A DNA stretch of 64,000 nucleotides from Lasioglossum baleicum (Eukaryota; Arthropoda; Insecta; Hymenoptera; Halictidae). This document shows, one piece after another, positions 36,421 to 49,685 of the stretch (position 1 is the first letter of the stretch; each line of letters begins with the position of its first letter). The stretch covers positions 806,001-870,000 of the forward strand of contig NW_027469109.1 in assembly GCF_051020765.1 (NCBI RefSeq), read 5' to 3'. A model generated the notes under the pieces. That model had not been told where the DNA came from, did not search any database, and worked only from the letters and a program-made list of their open reading frames with translations. The translations under genes and the position numbers were made by a program.

Positions 36421-37160
36421 CTAATTTGACGTCACCGAAAAAGTTACGGCCAACTGGGAATTAAAGGTATATCGCCTTTCGGAATTTTCCGGGAGCCCGT
36501 CGGTCCTTCGGCCCCGCTCGGCTCGGCTTGGCTCGAGGTCGAGGTCGTCGGTAGCGACGATGGTGGCGGGGAGGTGCGCAATTGGTCTGTCATCGCCATC
36601 CTCCCACCAACCCCCACGCCCTTTAAAATTAATGGAAAATGTAAACCCAAACGTAGAGTCGGATTCGTAACCTCGAAGTTTCAAGTCTATTCGCTCAACT
36701 ATCAAGGGAGAGTAAACGCGGCGACTGTGGCGGCACTCGCCACCTATGCGAAGTCAGCGTCGCGAAGTTGGCGTTAAATTCGAACGTTTGAATCAGTTAT
36801 TTTCTTTCGGGCCCTTTTCAGCCCTGAACCGTGGAAGCGCCGAAATTCGGGTTTCATTTTTAACGCGGCAGCTTATACGCCCCGAACGTTACCGACCACT
36901 GCCGGTGGTGGACGGTAACTTATCCTCCGCCGAGATCGACGCGCGTTACCGATGCACACGTAAAAAATTTATCGCGAATTTTCGCGAATTTTTCACGCGG
37001 TAAACCTTCGTCTCCGCGTCCTCCGTCCGACGAGCCCACTCTCGCCCGCACCCGTCGACCCGTTCTCGAGCTATACGGCGACAAAGAAACTTTGATTTTT
37101 CACTAATTTGACGTCATCGAGAAAGTTACGGCCAACTGGGAATTAAAGGTATATCGCCTT
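36421..37160 (+). repeat. Rare-variant segment shared with 60281-61020
   Basis: CCACCAACCCCCACGCCC (36603-36620) and CTTATACGCCCCGAACG (near 36872-36888) recur at an offset of 23,860 bp (35 units). Unit 36746 has a G/F-like left end and an H right end, as does 60606. Flanks differ: GCAAAATTTCGC before this copy, GCAAAATTTCAC before the other. Confidence 0.8.
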
Positions 37161-37428
37161 TTGGAATTTTCCGGGAGCCCGTCGGTCCTTCGGCCCCGCT
37201 CGGCTCGGCTCGAGGTCGAGGTCGAGGTCGTCGGTAGCGACGATGGTGGCGGGGAGGTGCGCAATTGGTCTGTCATCGCCATCCTCCCCCCAACCCCCCC
37301 TCCCTTTAAAATTAATGGAAAATGTAAACCCAAACGTAGAGTCGGATTCGTAACCTCGAAGTTACAAGTCGATTCGCTCAACTATCAAGGGAGAGTAAAC
37401 GCGGCGACTGTGGCGGCACTCGCCACCT

Positions 37429-38100
37429 ATGCGAAGTCAGCGTCGCGAAGTTGGCGTTAAATTCGAACGTTTGAATCAGTTATTATCTTTCGGGCCCTTT
37501 TCAGCCCTGAACCGTGGAAGCGCCGAAATTCGGGTTTCATTTTTAACGCGGCAGCTTATACCCCCCGAGCGTTACCGACCACTGCCGTTGGTGGTCGGTA
37601 AGTTATCCTCCGCCGAGGTCGACGCGCGTTACCGATGCACACGTAAAAAATTTTTCGCGAATTTTTCGCGCGGTGAACCTTCGTCTCCGCGTCCTCCGTC
37701 CGACGAGCCCACTCTCGCCAGCACCCGTCGACCCGTTCTCGAGCTATACGGCGACAAAGAAATCGCAAAATTTCGCTAATTTGACGTCACCGAAAAAGTT
37801 ACGGCCAACTGGGAATTAAAGGTATATCGCCTTTCGGAATTTTCCGGGAGCCCGTCGGTCCTTCGGCCCCGCTCGGCTCGGCTCGGCTCGAGGTCGAGGT
37901 CGTCGGAAGCGACGGTGGTGGCGGAGAGGTGCGCAATTGGTCTGTCATCGCCATCCTCCCCCCAACCCCCCCTCCCTTTAAAATTAATGGAAAATGTAAA
38001 CCCAAACGTAGAGTCGGATTCGTAACCTCGAAGTTACAAGTCGATTCGCTCAACTATCAAGAGAGAGTAAACGCGGCGACTGTGGCGGCACTCGCCACCT
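37429..38100 (+). repeat. Exemplar monomer, type B (672 bp)
   Basis: Markers are TTATTATC, the loop TGCCGTTG, a single CGCGAATTTT word, GCGCGGTGAACC, CTCGCCAGCACC, AAATTTCGCTAATTT and GTCGGAAGCGACGG with GGCGGAGAGG. Other B units start at 27876, 36074, 39469, 42873, 48332, 51054, 56512 and 63348. Units 36074 and 63348 share CTTCGTCACCGCG. Units 10762 and 17608 share the deletion but not the later markers. Confidence 0.85.
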
Positions 38101-38787
38101 ATGCGAAGTCAGCGTCGCGAAGTTGGCGTTAAATTCGAACGTTTGAATCAGTTATTTTCTTTCGGGCCCTTTTCAGCCCTGAACCGTGGAAGCGCCGAAA
38201 TTCGGGTTTCATTTTTAACGCGGCAGTTTATACCCCCCGCGCATACCGACCACTGCCGCTGGTGGTCGGTAACTTATCCTCCGCCGAGGTCGACGCGCGT
38301 TACCGATGCACACGTAAAAACTTTTTCGCGAATCTTCGCGAATTTTTCGCGCGGTAAACCTTCGTCTCCGCGTCCTCCGTCCGACGAGCCTACTCTCGCC
38401 CGCACCCGTCGACCCGTCCTCGAGCTATACGGCGACAAAGAAATCGCAAAATTTCACTAATTTGACGTCACCGAAAAAGTTACGGCCAACTGGGAATTAA
38501 AGGTATATCGCCTTTCGGAATTTTCCGGGAGCCCGTCGGTCCTTCGGCCCCGCTCGGCTCGGCTCGGCTCGAGGTCGAGGTCGAGGTCGTCGGTAGCGAC
38601 GATGGTGGCGGGGAGGTGCGCAATTGGTCTGTCATCGCCATCCTCCCCCCAACCCCCCCTCCCTTTAAAATTAATGGAAAATGTAAACCCAAACGTAGAG
38701 TCGGATTCGTAACCTCGAAGTTACAAGTCGATTCGCTCAACTATCAAGAGAGAGTAAACGCGGCGACTGTGGCGGCACTCGCCACCT
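38101..38787 (+). repeat. Exemplar monomer, type E (687 bp)
   Basis: It combines the F marker GCGCATACC with the G markers TGCCGCTG, GGTAACTTATCC and AAAAACTTTTTCGCGAATCTTCG, so it looks like an F-left, G-right recombinant that then spread. Other E units start at 28548, 40141, 45596, 54463 and 57184. The switch lies in the inverted repeat. Confidence 0.8.
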
Positions 38788-41503
38788 ATGCGAAGTCAGC
38801 GTCGCGAAGTTGGCGTTAAATTCGAACGTTTGAATCAGTTATTTTCTTTCGGGCCCTTTTCAGCCCTGAGCCGTGGAAGCGCCGAAATTCGGGTTTCATT
38901 TTTAACGCGGCAGTTTATACCCCCCGCGCATACCGACCACTGCCGTTGGTGGTCGGTAAGTTATCCTCCGCCGAGGACGACGCGCGTTACCGATGCACAC
39001 GTAAAAAATTTTTCGCGAATATTCGCGAATTTTTCGCGCGGTAAACCTTCGTCTCCGCGTCCTCCGTCCGACGAGCCTACTCTCGCCCGCACCCGTCGAC
39101 CCGTTCTCGAGCTATACGGCGACAAAGAAATCGCAAAATTTCACTAATTTGACGTCACCGAAAAAGTTACGGCCAACTGGGAAGTAAAGGTATATCGCCT
39201 TTCGGAATTTTCCGGGAGCCCGTCGGTCCTTCGGCCCCGCTCGGCTCGGCTTGGCTCGAGGTCGAGGTCGTCGGTAGCGACGATGGTGGCGGGGAGGTGC
39301 GCAATTGGTCTGTCATCGCCATCCTCCCCCCAATCCCCCCTCCCTTTAAAATTAATGGAAAATGTAAACCCAAACGTAGAGTCGGATTCGTAACCTCGAA
39401 GTTACAAGTCGATTCGCTCAACTATCAAGGGAGAGTAAACGCGGCGACTGTGGCGGCACTCGCCACCTATGCGAAGTCAGCGTCGCGAAGTTGGCGTTAA
39501 ATTCGAACGTTTGAATCAGTTATTATCTTTCGGGCCCTTTTCAGCCCTGAACCGTGGAAGCGCCGAAATTCGGGTTTCATTTTTAACGCGGCAGCTTATA
39601 CCCCCCGAGCGTTACCGACCACTGCCGTTGGTGGTCGGTAAGTTATCCTCCGCCGAGGTCGACGCGCGTTACCGATGCACACGTAAAAAATTTTTCGCGA
39701 ATTTTTCGCGCGGTGAACCTTCGTCTCCGCGTCCTCCGTCCGACGAGCCCACTCTCGCCAGCACCCGTCGACCCGTTCTCGAGCTATACGGCGACAAAGA
39801 AATCGCAAAATTTCGCTAATTTGACGTCACCGAAAAAGTTACGGCCAACTGGGAATTAAAGGTATATCGCCTTTCGGAATTTTCCGGGAGCCCGTCGGTC
39901 CTTCGGCCCCGCTCGGCTCGGCTCGGCTCGAGGTCGAGGTCGTCGGAAGCGACGGTGGTGGCGGAGAGGTGCGCAATTGGTCTGTCATCGCCATCCTCCC
40001 CCCAACCCCCCCTCCCTTTAAAATTAATGGAAAATGTAAACCCAAACGTAGAGTCGGATTCGTAACCTCGAAGTTACAAGTCGATTCGCTCAACTATCAA
40101 GAGAGAGTAAACGCGGCGACTGTGGCGGCACTCGCCACCTATGCGAAGTCAGCGTCGCGAAGTTGGCGTTAAATTCGAACGTTTGAATCAGTTATTTTCT
40201 TTCGGGCCCTTTTCAGCCCTGAACCGTGGAAGCGCCGAAATTCGGGTTTCATTTTTAACGCGGCAGTTTATACCCCCCGCGCATACCGACCACTGCCGCT
40301 GGTGGTCGGTAACTTATCCTCCGCCGAGGTCGACGCGCGTTACCGATGCACACGTAAAAACTTTTTCGCGAATCTTCGCGAATTTTTCGCGCGGTAAACC
40401 TTCGTCTCCGCGTCCTCCGTCCGACGAGCCTACTCTCGCCCGCACCCGTCGACCCGTTCTCGAGCTATACGGCGACAAAGAAATCGCAAAATTTCGCTAA
40501 TTTGACGTCACCGAAAAAGTTACGGCCAACTGGGAATTAAAGGTATATCGCCTTTCGGAATTTTCCGGGAGCCCGTCGGTCCTTCGGCCCCGCTCGGCTC
40601 GGCTCGGCTCGAGGTCGAGGTCGTCGGAAGCGACGGTGGTGGCGGAGAGGTGCGCAATTGGTCTGTCATCGCCATCCTCCCCCCAACCCCCCCTCCCTTT
40701 AAAATTAATGGAAAATGTAAACCCAAACGTAGAGTCGGATTCGTAACCTCGAAGTTACAAGTCGATTCGCTCAACTATCAAGGGAGAGTAAACGCGGCGA
40801 CTGTGGCGGCACTCGCCACCTATGCGAAGTCAGCGTCGCGAAGTTGGCGTTAAATTCGAACGTTTGAATCAGTTATTATCTTTCGGGCCCTTTTCAGCCC
40901 TGAACCGTGGAAGCGCCGAAATTCGGGTTTCATTTTTAACGCGGCAGCTTATACCCCCCGAGCGTTACCGACCACTGCCGTTGGTGGTCGGTAAGTTATC
41001 CTCCGCCGAGGACGACGCGCGTTACCGATGCACACGTAAAAAATTTTTCGCGAATATTCGCGAATTTTTCGCGCGGTAAACCTTCGTCTCCGCGTCCTCC
41101 GTCCGACGAGCCTACTCTCGCCCGCACCCGTCGACCCGTTCTCGAGCTATACGGCGACAAAGAAATCGCAAAATTTCACTAATTTGACGTCACCGAAAAA
41201 GTTACGGCCAACTGGGAAGTAAAGGTATATCGCCTTTCGGAATTTTCCGGGAGCCCGTCGGTCCCTCGGCCCCGCTCGGCTCGGCTTGGCTCGAGGTCGA
41301 GGTCGTCGGTAGCGACGATGGTGGCGGGGAGGTGCGCAATTGGTCTGTCATCGCCATCCTCCCCCCAACCCCCCCTCCCTTTAAAATTAATGGAAAATGT
41401 AAACCCAAACGTAGAGTCGGATTCGTAACCTCGAAGTTACAAGTCGATTCGCTCAACTATCAAGAGAGAGTAAACGCGGCGACTGTGGCGGCACTCGCCA
41501 CCG

Positions 41504-44102
41504 ATGCGAAGTCAGCATCACGAAGTTGGCGTTAAATTCGAACGTTTGAATCAGTTATTTTCTTTCGGCCCTTTTCAGCCATGAACCGTGGAAGCGCCGA
41601 AATTCGGGTTTCATTTTTAACGCCGCAGCTTATACCCCCCGAGCGATACCGAACACTGCCGGTCGTGGTCGGTAACTTATCCTCCGCCGAGGTCGACGCA
41701 CGTTACCGATGCACACGTAAAAAATTTTTTGCGAATTTTCGCGAATTTTTCGCGCGGTAAACCTTCGTCTCCGCGTCCTCCTTCCGACGAGCCTACTCTC
41801 GCCCGCACCCGTCGACCCGTTCTCGAGCTATACGGCGACAAAGAAATCACAAAATTTCACTAATTTGACGTCACCGAAAAAGTTACGGCCAACTGGGTTT
41901 AAAGGTATATCGCCTTTCCGAATTTTCCGGGAGCCCGTCGGGCCTTCGGCCCCGCTCGGCTCGGCTCGGCTCGGCTCGAGGTCGAGGTCGTCGGTAGCGA
42001 CGATGGTGGCGGGGAGGTGCGCAATTGGTCTGTCATCGCCATCCTCCCCCCAACCCCCCCTCCCCTTTAAAATTAATGGAAAATGTAAACCCAAACGTAG
42101 AGTCGGATTCGTAACCTCGAAGTTACAAGTCAATTCGCTCAACTATCAAGGGAGAGTAAACGCGGCGACTGTGGCGGCAGTCGCCACCGATGCGAAGTCA
42201 GCATCACGAAGTTGGCGTTAAATTCGAACGTTTGAATCTGTTATTTTCTTTCCGGCCCTTTTCAGCCATGAACCGTGGAAGCGCCGAAATTCGGGTTTCA
42301 TTTTTAACGCGGCAGCTTATACCCCCCGAGCGTTACCGACCACTGCCGGTGGTGGTCGGTAAGTTATCCTCCGCCGAGGTCGACGCGCGTTATCGATGCA
42401 CACGTAAAAAATTTTTCGCGAATTTTCGCGAATTTTTCGCGCGATAAACCTTCGTCTCCGCGTCCTCCGTCCGACGAGCCCACTCTCGCCCGCACCCGTC
42501 GACCCGTTCTCGAGCTATACGGCGACAAAGAAACTTTGATTTTTCACTAATTTGACGTCATCGAGAAAGTTACGGCCAACTGGGAATTAAAGGTATATCG
42601 CCTTTTGGAATTTTCCGGGAGCCCGTCGGTCCTTCGGCCCCGCTCGGCTCGGCTCGAGGTCGAGGTCGAGGTCGTCGGTAGCGACGATGGTGGCGGGGAG
42701 GTGCGCAATTGGTCTGTCATCGCCATCCTCCCCCCAACCCCCCCTCCCTTTAAAATTAATGGAAAATGTAAACCCAAACGTAGAGTCGGATTCGTAACCT
42801 CGAAGTTACAAGTCGATTCGCTCAACTATCAAGGGAGAGTAAACGCGGCGACTGTGGCGGCACTCGCCACCTATGCGAAGTCAGCGTCGCGAAGTTGGCG
42901 TTAAATTCGAACGTTTGAATCAGTTATTATCTTTCGGGCCCTTTTCAGCCCTGAACCGTGGAAGCGCCGAAATTCGGGTTTCATTTTTAACGCGGCAGCT
43001 TATACCCCCCGAGCGTTACCGACCACTGCCGTTGGTGGTCGGTAAGTTATCCTCCGCCGAGGTCGACGCGCGTTACCGATGCACACGTAAAAAATTTTTC
43101 GCGAATTTTTCGCGCGGTGAACCTTCGTCTCCGCGTCCTCCGTCCGACGAGCCCACTCTCGCCAGCACCCGTCGACCCGTTCTCGAGCTATACGGCGACA
43201 AAGAAATCGCAAAATTTCGCTAATTTGACGTCACCGAAAAAGTTACGGCCAACTGGGAATTAAAGGTATATCGCCTTTCGGAATTTTCCGGGAGCCCGTC
43301 GGTCCTTCGGCCCCGCTCGGCTCGGCTCGGCTCGAGGTCGAGGTCGTCGGAAGCGACGGTGGTGGCGGAGAGGTGCGCAATTGGTCTGTCATCGCCATCC
43401 TCCCCCCAACCCCCCCTCCCTTTAAAATTAATGGAAAATGTAAACCCAAACGTAGAGTCGGATTCGTAACCTCGAAGTTACAAGTCGATTCGCTCAACTA
43501 TCAAGGGAGAGTAAACGCGGCGACTGTGGCGGCACTCGCCACCTATGCGAAGTCAGCGTCGCGAAGTTGGCGTTAAATTCGAACGTTTGAATCAGTTATT
43601 ATCTTTCGGGCCCTTTTCAGCCCTGAACCGTGGAAGCGCCGAAATTCGGGTTTCATTTTTAACGCGGCAGCTTATACCCCCCGAGCGTTACCGACCACTG
43701 CCGTTGGTGGTCGGTAAGTTATCCTCCGCCGAGGACGACGCGCGTTACCGATGCACACGTAAAAAATTTTTCGCGAATATTCGCGAATTTTTCGCGCGGT
43801 AAACCTTCGTCTCCGCGTCCTCCGTCCGACGAGCCTACTCTCGCCCGCACCCGTCGACCCGTTCTCGAGCTATACGGCGACAAAGAAATCGCAAAATTTC
43901 ACTAATTTGACGTCACCGAAAAAGTTACGGCCAACTGGGAAGTAAAGGTATATCGCCTTTCGGAATTTTCCGGGAGCCCGTCGGTCCCTCGGCCCCGCTC
44001 GGCTCGGCTTGGCTCGAGGTCGAGGTCGTCGGTAGCGACGATGGTGGCGGGGAGGTGCGCAATTGGTCTGTCATCGCCATCCTCCCCCCAACCCCCCCTC
44101 CC
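41504..44102 (+). repeat. Segment D A B C, start of the right-hand domain
   Basis: Unit starts are 41504 D, 42190 A, 42873 B and 43545 C. It is the same order as the four-unit higher-order repeat at 46964-52407, but the unit that follows is A' instead of D. The segment ends where the C-rich tract changes from CTCCCTTTAAA to the A-type flank (about 44100-44168). Confidence 0.82.
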
Positions 44103-47100
44103 TTTAAAATTAATGGAAAATGTAAACCCAAACGTAGAGTCGGATTCGTAACCTCGAAGTTACAAGTCAATTCGCTCAACTATCAAGGGAGAGTAAACGC
44201 GGCGACTGTGGCGGCAGTCGCCACCGATGCGAAGTCAGCATCACGAAGTTGGCGTTAAATTCGAACGTTTGAATCTGTTATTTTCTTTCCGGCCCTTTTC
44301 AGCCATGAACCGTGGAAGCGCCGAAATTCGGGTTTCATTTTTAACGCGGCAGCTTATACCCCCCGAGCGTTACCGACCACTGCCGGTGGTGGTCGGTAAG
44401 TTATCCTCCGCCGAGGTCGACGCACGTTACCGATGCACACGTAAAAAATTTTTTGCGAATTTTCGCGAATTTTTCGCGCGGTAAACCTTCGTCTCCGCGT
44501 CCTCCTTCCGACGAGCCTACTCTCGCCCGCACCCGTCAACCCGTTCTCGAGCTATACGGCGACAAAGAAATCACAAAATTTCACTAATTTGACGTCACCG
44601 AAAAAGTTACGGCCAACTGGGTTTAAAGGTATATCGCCTTTCCGAATTTTCCGGGAGCCCGTCGGTCCTTCGGCCCCGCTCGGCTCGGCTCGGCTCGGCT
44701 CGAGGTCGAGGTCGTCGGTAGCGACGATGGTGGCGGGGAGGTGCGCAATTGGTCTGTCATCGCCATCCTCCCCCCAACCCCCCCTCCCCTTTAAAATTAA
44801 TGGAAAATGTAAACCCAAACGTAGAGTCGGATTCGTAACCTCGAAGTTACAAGTCAATTCGCTCAACTATCAAGGGAGAGTAAACGCGGCGACTGTGGCG
44901 GCAGTCGCCACCGATGCGAAGTCAGCATCACGAAGTTGGCGTTAAATTCGAACGTTTGAATCTGTTATTTTCTTTCCGGACCTTTTCAGCCATGAACCGT
45001 GGAAGCGCCGAAATTCGGGTTTCATTTTTAACGCGGCAGCTTATACCCCCCGAGCGTTACCGACCACTGCCGGTGGTGGTCGGTAAGTTATCCTCCGCCG
45101 AGGTCGACGCGCGTTATCGATGCACACGTAAAAAATTTTTCGCGAATTTTCGCGAATTTTTCGCGCGATAAACCTTCGTCTCCGCGTCCTCCGTCCGACG
45201 AGCCCACTCTCGCCCGCACCCGTCGACCCGTTCTCGAGCTATACGGCGACAAAGAAATCGCAAAATTTCGCTAATTTGACGTCACCGAAAAAGTTACGGC
45301 CAACTGGGAATTAAAGGTATATCGCCTTTCGGAATTTTCCGGGAGCCCGTCGGTCCTTCGGCCCCGCTCGGCTCGGCTCGGCTCGAGGTCGAGGTCGTCG
45401 GAAGCGACGGTGGTGGCGGAGAGGTGCGCAATTGGTCTGTCATCGCCATCCTCCCCCCAACCCCCCCTCCCTTTAAAATTAATGGAAAATGTAAACCCAA
45501 ACGTAGAGTCGGATTCGTAACCTCGAAGTTACAAGTCGATTCGCTCAACTATCAAGAGAGAGTAAACGCGGCGACTGTGGCGGCACTCGCCACCTATGCG
45601 AAGTCAGCGTCGCGAAGTTGGCGTTAAATTCGAACGTTTGAATCAGTTATTTTCTTTCGGGCCCTTTTCAGCCCTGAACCGTGGAAGCGCCGAAATTCGG
45701 GTTTCATTTTTAACGAGGCAGTTTATACCCCCCGCGCATACCGACCACTGCCGCTGGTGGTCGGTAACTTATCCTCCGCCGAGGTCGACGCGCGTTACCG
45801 ATGCACACGTAAAAACTTTTTCGCGAATCTTCGCGAATTTTTCGCGCGGTAAACCTTCGTCTCCGCGTCCTCCGTCCGACGAGCCTACTCTCGCCCGCAC
45901 CCGTCGACCCGTTCTCGAGCTATACGGCGACAAAGAAATCGCAAAATTTCACTAATTTGACGTCACCGAAAAAGTTACGGCCAACTGGGAATTAAAGGTA
46001 TATCGCCTTTCGGAATTTTCCGGGAGCCCGTCGGTCCTTCGGCCCCGCTCGGCTCGGCTCGGCTCGAGGTCGAGGTCGAGGTCGTCGGTAGCGACGATGG
46101 TGGCGGGGAGGTGCGCAATTGGTCTGTCATCGCCATCCTCCCCCCAACCCCCCCTCCCTTTAAAATTAATGGAAAATGTAAACCCAAACGTAGAGTCGGA
46201 TTCGTAACCTCGAAGTTACAAGTCGATTCGCTCAACTATCAAGAGAGAGTAAACGCGGCGACTGTGGCGGCACTCGCCACCTATGCGAAGTCAGCGTCGC
46301 GAAGTTGGCGTTAAATTCGAACGTTTGAATCAGTTATTTTCTTTCGGGCCCTTTTCAGCCCTGAGCCGTGGAAGCGCCGAAATTCGGGTTTCATTTTTAA
46401 CGCGGCAGTTTATACCCCCCGCGCATACCGACCACTGCCGTTGGTGGTCGGTAAGTTATCCTCCGCCGAGGACGACGCGCGTTACCGATGCACACGTAAA
46501 AAATTTTTCGCGAATATTCGCGAATTTTTCGCGCGGTAAACCTTCGTCTCCGCGTCCTCCGTCCGACGAGCCTACTCTCGCCCGCACCCGTCGACCCGTT
46601 CTCGAGCTATACGGCGACAAAGAAATCGCAAAATTTCACTAATTTGACGTCACCGAAAAAGTTACGGCCAACTGGGAAGTAAAGGTATATCGCCTTTCGG
46701 AATTTTCCGGGAGCCCGTCGGTCCTTCGGCCCCGCTCGGCTCGGCTTGGCTCGAGGTCGAGGTCGTCGGTAGCGACGATGGTGGCGGGGAGGTGCGCAAT
46801 TGGTCTGTCATCGCCATCCTCCCCCCAACCCCCCCTCCCTTTAAAATTAATGGAAAATGTAAACCCAAACGTAGAGTCGGATTCGTAACCTCGAAGTTAC
46901 AAGTCGATTCGCTCAACTATCAAGAGAGAGTAAACGCGGCGACTGTGGCGGCACTCGCCACCGATGCGAAGTCAGCATCACGAAGTTGGCGTTAAATTCG
47001 AACGTTTGAATCAGTTATTTTCTTTCGGCCCTTTTCAGCCATGAACCGTGGAGGCGCCGAAATTCGGGTTTCATTTTTAACGCCGCAGCTTATACCCCCC

Positions 47101-47401
47101 GAGCGATACCGAACACTGCCGGTCGTGGTCGGTAACTTATCCTCCGCCGAGGTCAACGCACGTTACCGATGCACACGTAAAAAATTTTTTGCGAATTTTC
47201 GCGAATTTTTCGCGCGGTAAACCTTCGTCTCCGCGTCCTCCTTCCGACGAGCCTACTCTCGCCCGCACCCGTCGACCCGTTCTCGAGCTATACGGCGACA
47301 AAGAAATCACAAAATTTCACTAATTTGACGTCACCGAAAAAGTTAGGGCCAACTGGGTTTAAAGGTATATCGCCTTTCCGAATTTTCCGGGAGCCCGTCG
47401 G
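44103..47401 (+). repeat. 3.3-kb block A' A E F D, first copy
   Basis: Units 44227 A', 44914 A, 45596 E, 46283 F and 46964 D recur at 52970-56268 with a constant offset of 8,867 bp (13 units). Shared rare markers include CCCGTCAACCCG (44534/53401) and GTGGAGGCGCC (47050/55917). Differences seen are at 44642, 44666, 44980, 45716, 47155 and 47346. The first-copy state at 44980 (TTCCGGACC) and 45716 (AACGAGGC) is private. Confidence 0.86.
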
Positions 47402-47648
47402 GCCTTCGGCCCCGCTCGGCTCGGCTCGGCTCGGCTCGAGGTCGAGGTCGTCGGTAGCGACGATGGTGGCGGGGAGGTGCGCAATTGGTCTGTCATCGCC
47501 ATCCTCCCCCCAACCCCCCTCCCCTTTAAAATTAATGGAAAATGTAAACCCAAACGTAGAGTCGGATTCGTAACCTCGAAGTTACAAGTCAATTCGCTCA
47601 ACTATCAAGGGAGAGTAAACGCGGCGACTGTGGCGGCAGTCGCCACCG

Positions 47649-48331
47649 ATGCGAAGTCAGCATCACGAAGTTGGCGTTAAATTCGAACGTTTGAATCTGT
47701 TATTTTCTTTCCGGCCCTTTTCAGCCATGAACCGTGGAAGCGCCGAAATTCGGGTTTCATTTTTAACGCGGCAGCTTATACCCCCCGAGCGTTACCGACC
47801 ACTGCCGGTGGTGGTCGGTAAGTTATCCTCCGCCGAGGTCGACGCGCGTTATCGATGCACACGTAAAAAATTTTTCGCGAATTTTCGCGAATTTTTCGCG
47901 CGATAAACCTTCGTCTCCGCGTCCTCCGTCCGACGAGCCCACTCTCGCCCGCACCCGTCGACCCGTTCTCGAGCTATACGGCGACAAAGAAACTTTGATT
48001 TTTCACTAATTTGACGTCATCGAGAAAGTTACGGCCAACTGGGAATTAAAGGTATATCGCCTTTTGGAATTTTCCGGGAGCCCGTCGGTCCTTCGGCCCC
48101 GCTCGGCTCGGCTCGAGGTCGAGGTCGAGGTCGTCGGTAGCGACGATGGTGGCGGGGAGGTGCGCAATTGGTCTGTCATCGCCATCCTCCCCCCAACCCC
48201 CCCTCCCTTTAAAATTAATGGAAAATGTAAACCCAAACGTAGAGTCGGATTCGTAACCTCGAAGTTACAAGTCGATTCGCTCAACTATCAAGGGAGAGTA
48301 AACGCGGCGACTGTGGCGGCACTCGCCACCT
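47649..48331 (+). repeat. Exemplar monomer, type A (683 bp)
   Basis: Markers are GGCGGCAGTCGCC before the unit, CAGCATCACG, TTTGAATCTGTTATT, CAGCCATGAACC, GTCGACGCGCGTTATCG and GCGCGATAAACC. The left end is J/H-like and the right end K-like, so A is probably an old recombinant. Others start at 42190, 44914, 50371, 53781 and 59241. The A' units (44227, 53094) end with GACGCACG and TTTTTTGCG of type D. Confidence 0.83.
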
Positions 48332-49003
48332 ATGCGAAGTCAGCGTCGCGAAGTTGGCGTTAAATTCGAACGTTTGAATCAGTTATTATCTTTCGGGCCC
48401 TTTTCAGCCCTGAACCGTGGAAGCGCCGAAATTCGGGTTTCATTTTTAACGCGGCAGCTTATACCCCCCGAGCGTTACCGACCACTGCCGTTGGTGGTCG
48501 GTAAGTTATCCTCCGCCGAGGTCGACGCGCGTTACCGATGCACACGTAAAAAATTTTTCGCGAATTTTTCGCGCGGTGAACCTTCGTCTCCGCGTCCTCC
48601 GTCCGACGAGCCCACTCTCGCCAGCACCCGTCGACCCGTTCTCGAGCTATACGGCGACAAAGAAATCGCAAAATTTCGCTAATTTGACGTCACCGAAAAA
48701 GTTACGGCCAACTGGGAATTAAAGGTATATCGCCTTTCGGAATTTTCCGGGAGCCCGTCGGTCCTTCGGCCCCGCTCGGCTCGGCTCGGCTCGAGGTCGA
48801 GGTCGTCGGAAGCGACGGTGGTGGCGGAGAGGTGCGCAATTGGTCTGTCATCGCCATCCTCCCCCCAACCCCCCCTCCCTTTAAAATTAATGGAAAATGT
48901 AAACCCAAACGTAGAGTCGGATTCGTAACCTCGAAGTTACAAGTCGATTCGCTCAACTATCAAGAGAGAGTAAACGCGGCGACTGTGGCGGCACTCGCCA
49001 CCT

Positions 49004-49685
49004 ATGCGAAGTCAGCGTCGCGAAGTTGGCGTTAAATTCGAACGTTTGAATCAGTTATTATCTTTCGGGCCCTTTTCAGCCCTGAACCGTGGAAGCGCCG
49101 AAATTCGGGTTTCATTTTTAACGCGGCAGCTTATACCCCCCGAGCGTTACCGACCACTGCCGTTGGTGGTCGGTAAGTTATCCTCCGCCGAGGACGACGC
49201 GCGTTACCGATGCACACGTAAAAAATTTTTCGCGAATATTCGCGAATTTTTCGCGCGGTAAACCTTCGTCTCCGCGTCCTCCGTCCGACGAGCCTACTCT
49301 CGCCCGCACCCGTCGACCCGTTCTCGAGCTATACGGCGACAAAGAAATCGCAAAATTTCACTAATTTGACGTCACCGAAAAAGTTACGGCCAACTGGGAA
49401 GTAAAGGTATATCGCCTTTCGGAATTTTCCGGGAGCCCGTCGGTCCCTCGGCCCCGCTCGGCTCGGCTTGGCTCGAGGTCGAGGTCGTCGGTAGCGACGA
49501 TGGTGGCGGGGAGGTGCGCAATTGGTCTGTCATCGCCATCCTCCCCCCAACCCCCCCTCCCTTTAAAATTAATGGAAAATGTAAACCCAAACGTAGAGTC
49601 GGATTCGTAACCTCGAAGTTACAAGTCGATTCGCTCAACTATCAAGAGAGAGTAAACGCGGCGACTGTGGCGGCACTCGCCACCG
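49004..49685 (+). repeat. Exemplar monomer, type C (682 bp)
   Basis: The left end is K/B-like (TTATTATC, CAGCCCTGAACC, TGCCGTTG). The right end is F-like with GAGGACGACG and CGAATATTCG, followed by CTGGGAAGTAAAGG, GTCCCTCGG and CGGCTTGGCTCG. Others start at 40822, 43545 and 51726. The recombinant nature is inferred from marker linkage. Confidence 0.82.

Larger units (their letters stand above)
37161..41503 (+). repeat. Segment B E F B E C
   Basis: Unit starts are 37429 B, 38101 E, 38788 F, 39469 B, 40141 E and 40822 C. Pairs 37429-38101 and 39469-40141 are near-copies at an offset of 2,040 bp (three units). This is the first place where the right-hand markers ACTGGGAAGTAAAGG (39175) and CGAATATTCG (39016) appear, so it marks the transition to the right-hand domain. 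Confidence 0.8.
46964..49685 (+). repeat. Four-unit higher-order repeat D A B C, copy 1 (2,722 bp)
   Basis: Units are 46964 D, 47649 A, 48332 B and 49004 C. The next 2,722 bp repeat them with the same spacings (685, 683, 672, 682). Both A units are preceded by a C-rich tract lacking one C (CCAACCCCCCTCCCC), a marker not seen before the A units at 42190, 44914 or 53781. Copy-specific states are G at 47053, A at 47155, G at 47346 and AAGAGAG before unit 49004. Confidence 0.88.
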
